64,000 nucleotides of DNA from Cognataquiflexum nitidum (GTDB lineage Bacteria; Bacteroidota; Bacteroidia; Cytophagales; Cyclobacteriaceae), in contig NZ_JAKZAM010000006.1 in the NCBI RefSeq assembly GCF_022538055.1, forward strand, positions 149,993 to 213,992, read 5' to 3'. How positions within the stretch are numbered: the first letter of the stretch is position 1; each line of letters opens with the position of its first letter. Position numbers and translations under genes: made by a program. Below, piece after piece: positions 62,677 to 64,000 of the stretch. The notes under the pieces were generated by a model. It had not been told where the DNA came from. It made no database searches and worked only from the letters and a program-made list of their open reading frames with translations.

Positions 62677-63558
62677 ATGTTTTACTACAATTCCAAAGAT
62701 TGGTTTCTTGCCATTTTCAAAATCACCAAAGCCGATACCATCAGGCCGCTGATCCCGACCTTGATTTTTATTGCTTTGTATTCATGGGGGATTGTGTATC
62801 TGGAGGTCAATTACCTGAAGTTGTCTGAAAACAGCGATGCCCGAAACATCACCATCATGCATACGCTTTTGGGTTTTGCGATATCGATGCTGCTCGTTTT
62901 CAGGACCAACACAGCGTATGATAGGTGGTGGGAAGGGCGAAAACATTGGGGAAACCTTGTCAACAACAGCCGTAATCTCGCCATCAAGCTTCAGGTTTTT
63001 TTGCCGGTAGAAGACCACGGGTCTAGGACATTTTTTAAGCAAGTGATTCCGCTGTATGCTTTGGCACTTCGTAGACACCTTCAAAAGGAAAGTACCATGC
63101 TGCAGCTTGACGAAAAACCCCATCCCGAGCTTCCTGACTTTGGCAACAAAACCCACGTTCCCAATAAAGTGGCTGAAAGCATGATTTTCAAAGTCCATCA
63201 CTTATACAAGAACAGAATCATCAGCGGTGACCAACTCATTGTCCTCAATGGAGAGATCAGTTCCTTCACCGACATCTGCGGTGCCTGTGAGCGGATCAAG
63301 AATACCCCGATTCCATTTAGCTATAGTGCTTTTATCAAGAAATTTATCTTTATCTATGTGGCGACGCTACCCTTTGGCTTGGCACTGTCCATGGGATACT
63401 TTACCATTCCGGTGACGACTTTTATATTCTACGTCTTGGCGAGTCTCGAGCTCATCGCCGAGGAAATCGAAGATCCCTTTGGTACCGACAGCAACGACCT
63501 TCCGATGGCCAAGATTGCAGAAAACATCAAGGGAAATGTGCAGGAGATTTTGGGGTAA
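62677..63558 (+). CDS. Bestrophin-family anion channel-like protein
   Basis: A 293-residue membrane protein of the bestrophin/UPF0187 family. The N-terminal FYYNSKDWFLAIFKI, four hydrophobic segments (about 22-42, 62-80, 215-233, 235-255), the TNTAYDRWWEGRKHWGNLVN signature and EEIEDPFGTDSNDLP near the C-terminus are diagnostic. Homologues form pentameric anion or cation channels. It stands alone, and a heptad array begins five bases after its stop. Confidence 0.93.
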   Translation: MFYYNSKDWFLAIFKITKADTIRPLIPTLIFIALYSWGIVYLEVNYLKLSENSDARNITIMHTLLGFAISMLLVFRTNTAYDRWWEGRKHWGNLVNNSRNLAIKLQVFLPVEDHGSRTFFKQVIPLYALALRRHLQKESTMLQLDEKPHPELPDFGNKTHVPNKVAESMIFKVHHLYKNRIISGDQLIVLNGEISSFTDICGACERIKNTPIPFSYSAFIKKFIFIYVATLPFGLALSMGYFTIPVTTFIFYVLASLELIAEEIEDPFGTDSNDLPMAKIAENIKGNVQEILG

Positions 63559-63562
63559 GCAG

Positions 63563-63597
63563 AAGAAGCGAGAACCGAGAGGCGAGAACCGAGACAA
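63563..63597. repeat. Degenerate 7-nt (GAGANNN) repeat array
   Basis: Five units: AAGAAGC (offset), GAGAACC, GAGAGGC, GAGAACC, GAGACAA. It follows the bestrophin stop by five bases, with no four-helix-bundle gene and no inverted partner within the rest of the window. Confidence 0.75.
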
Positions 63598-64000
63598 AAC
63601 CAATAAGGATCCTGTGCAAAAGGCATCCCTTTATGATATCCCGAATATAGGAATGGAATAGCTTAGAGGCGGATTATCTGTAGCTAAGACACGGAGTATC
63701 TATACCTCAGTCACGGAGTATCGGTAAGGAGAGGTGGGCGGAGGGTATACGGAAGGTATACTTTGGGATAAAGAAAAGTCAGATCAGTCACTATAAAAGC
63801 TAAAACCTGAAATTGGATATATAGAATATTAGTTATATGTTTAGATAATTGGAAAATAGACGCCACTGTGGCGTCTTTCCTTCTAATTTGGAATGCTTCA
63901 CGCCATTGTGGCGTGGAGAGAATCGTTGAATTGAATTGTAAGAAAACGCGCGGTGCGGGGTCAGGAAAAGAAAAGTCAATGGAAATCTTTGCAGGAGGCA
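63598..64000. other. Non-coding 3' end of window
   Basis: No gene is recognised. It contains CACGGAGTAT repeats (63692-63722), an 11-nt-type block rich in GGGTATACGG (about 63725-63765) and the hairpin doublet listed separately. Confidence 0.5.
63858..63915. repeat. Twin GACGCCA/CACGCCA hairpins, 40-base spacing
   Basis: GACGCCA-CTG-TGGCGTC (63859-63875) and CACGCCA-TTG-TGGCGTG (63899-63915) are two perfect hairpins whose starts are exactly 40 bases apart. The first can extend to eight pairs and is followed by TTTCCTT. It resembles a REP doublet; a terminator role is also possible. Confidence 0.6.

Noticed and set aside
1..64000. Prophage, transposon or integrative element around the defence genes
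   Set aside because: No transposase, integrase, phage structural gene, tRNA attachment site or matching direct repeats at the borders could be found.

Overview
The window looks like a chromosomal segment of a gliding-lineage Bacteroidetes, most likely Cytophagales (Cyclobacteriaceae-like). The clues are a GldJ-type SUMF1 lipoprotein, many SPII lipoproteins with Bacteroidetes-style families (Big_5 lipoprotein, retropepsin/PDZ protein, S9D peptidase), a YbeY with the Bacteroidetes GYKD variant, TAnnTTTG-type promoter elements and typical Bacteroidetes intergenic repeats. No rRNA, tRNA, transposase, integrase or CRISPR array was found. All gene calls rest on reading the sequence; no database search was possible.

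Layout. (1) 0-24.3 kb is an accessory, DNA-defence-like region, mostly on the minus strand. A calcineurin-like phosphoesterase is followed by a 1.3 kb repeat-rich spacer, then a six-gene, AT-rich, tightly coupled operon: Wadjet jetA-jetB-jetC-jetD, an HNH endonuclease and a SAM-methyltransferase/HIT fusion. After a sulfatase lipoprotein come a SWIM-SNF2 helicase, a STAND-like ATPase with a triple 13-bp palindrome in its 5' region, a 1607-aa exonuclease-RecQ-UvrD fusion and a DUF1016 (YhcG) PDDEXK nuclease. Decayed 5' or internal fragments of the ATPase gene (2.25-2.38 kb) and of the DUF1016 gene (12.90-12.96 kb) lie elsewhere in the same region. (2) 24.4-34.6 kb holds an SMP-30 lipoprotein, a 1.5 kb array of 179-bp and 350-bp tandem repeats, an S9 peptidase, gldJ and mfd. 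(3) 34.7-45.9 kb is housekeeping: COX3-like protein, hflKC, SRPBCC protein, Fur, retropepsin, multi-PAS histidine kinase, LemA/TPM cluster and comF. (4) 46-53.4 kb carries a CMD protein, exonuclease III, RsbW-like ATPase, ybeY, two parS-type sites just before mnmG, a methyltransferase and a Big_5 lipoprotein. It ends in a 474-bp AT-rich gap with at least five DnaA-box-like sites, a candidate replication origin. (5) 53.4-63.6 kb is a fatty-acid beta-oxidation cluster (acyl-CoA synthetase; MarR regulator with its operators; fadN, fadA, fadE) and a bestrophin.

The most interesting signals are: the Wadjet operon extended by an HNH nuclease and a methyltransferase-HIT fusion; two four-helix-bundle (S23/IVS-family) genes, each bounded by inverted arrays of a degenerate 7-nt repeat, inserted at the two junctions of an otherwise fadNAE-like operon; the parS/DnaA-box region around mnmG; and several families of degenerate short-period intergenic repeats (7, 9 and 11 nt).
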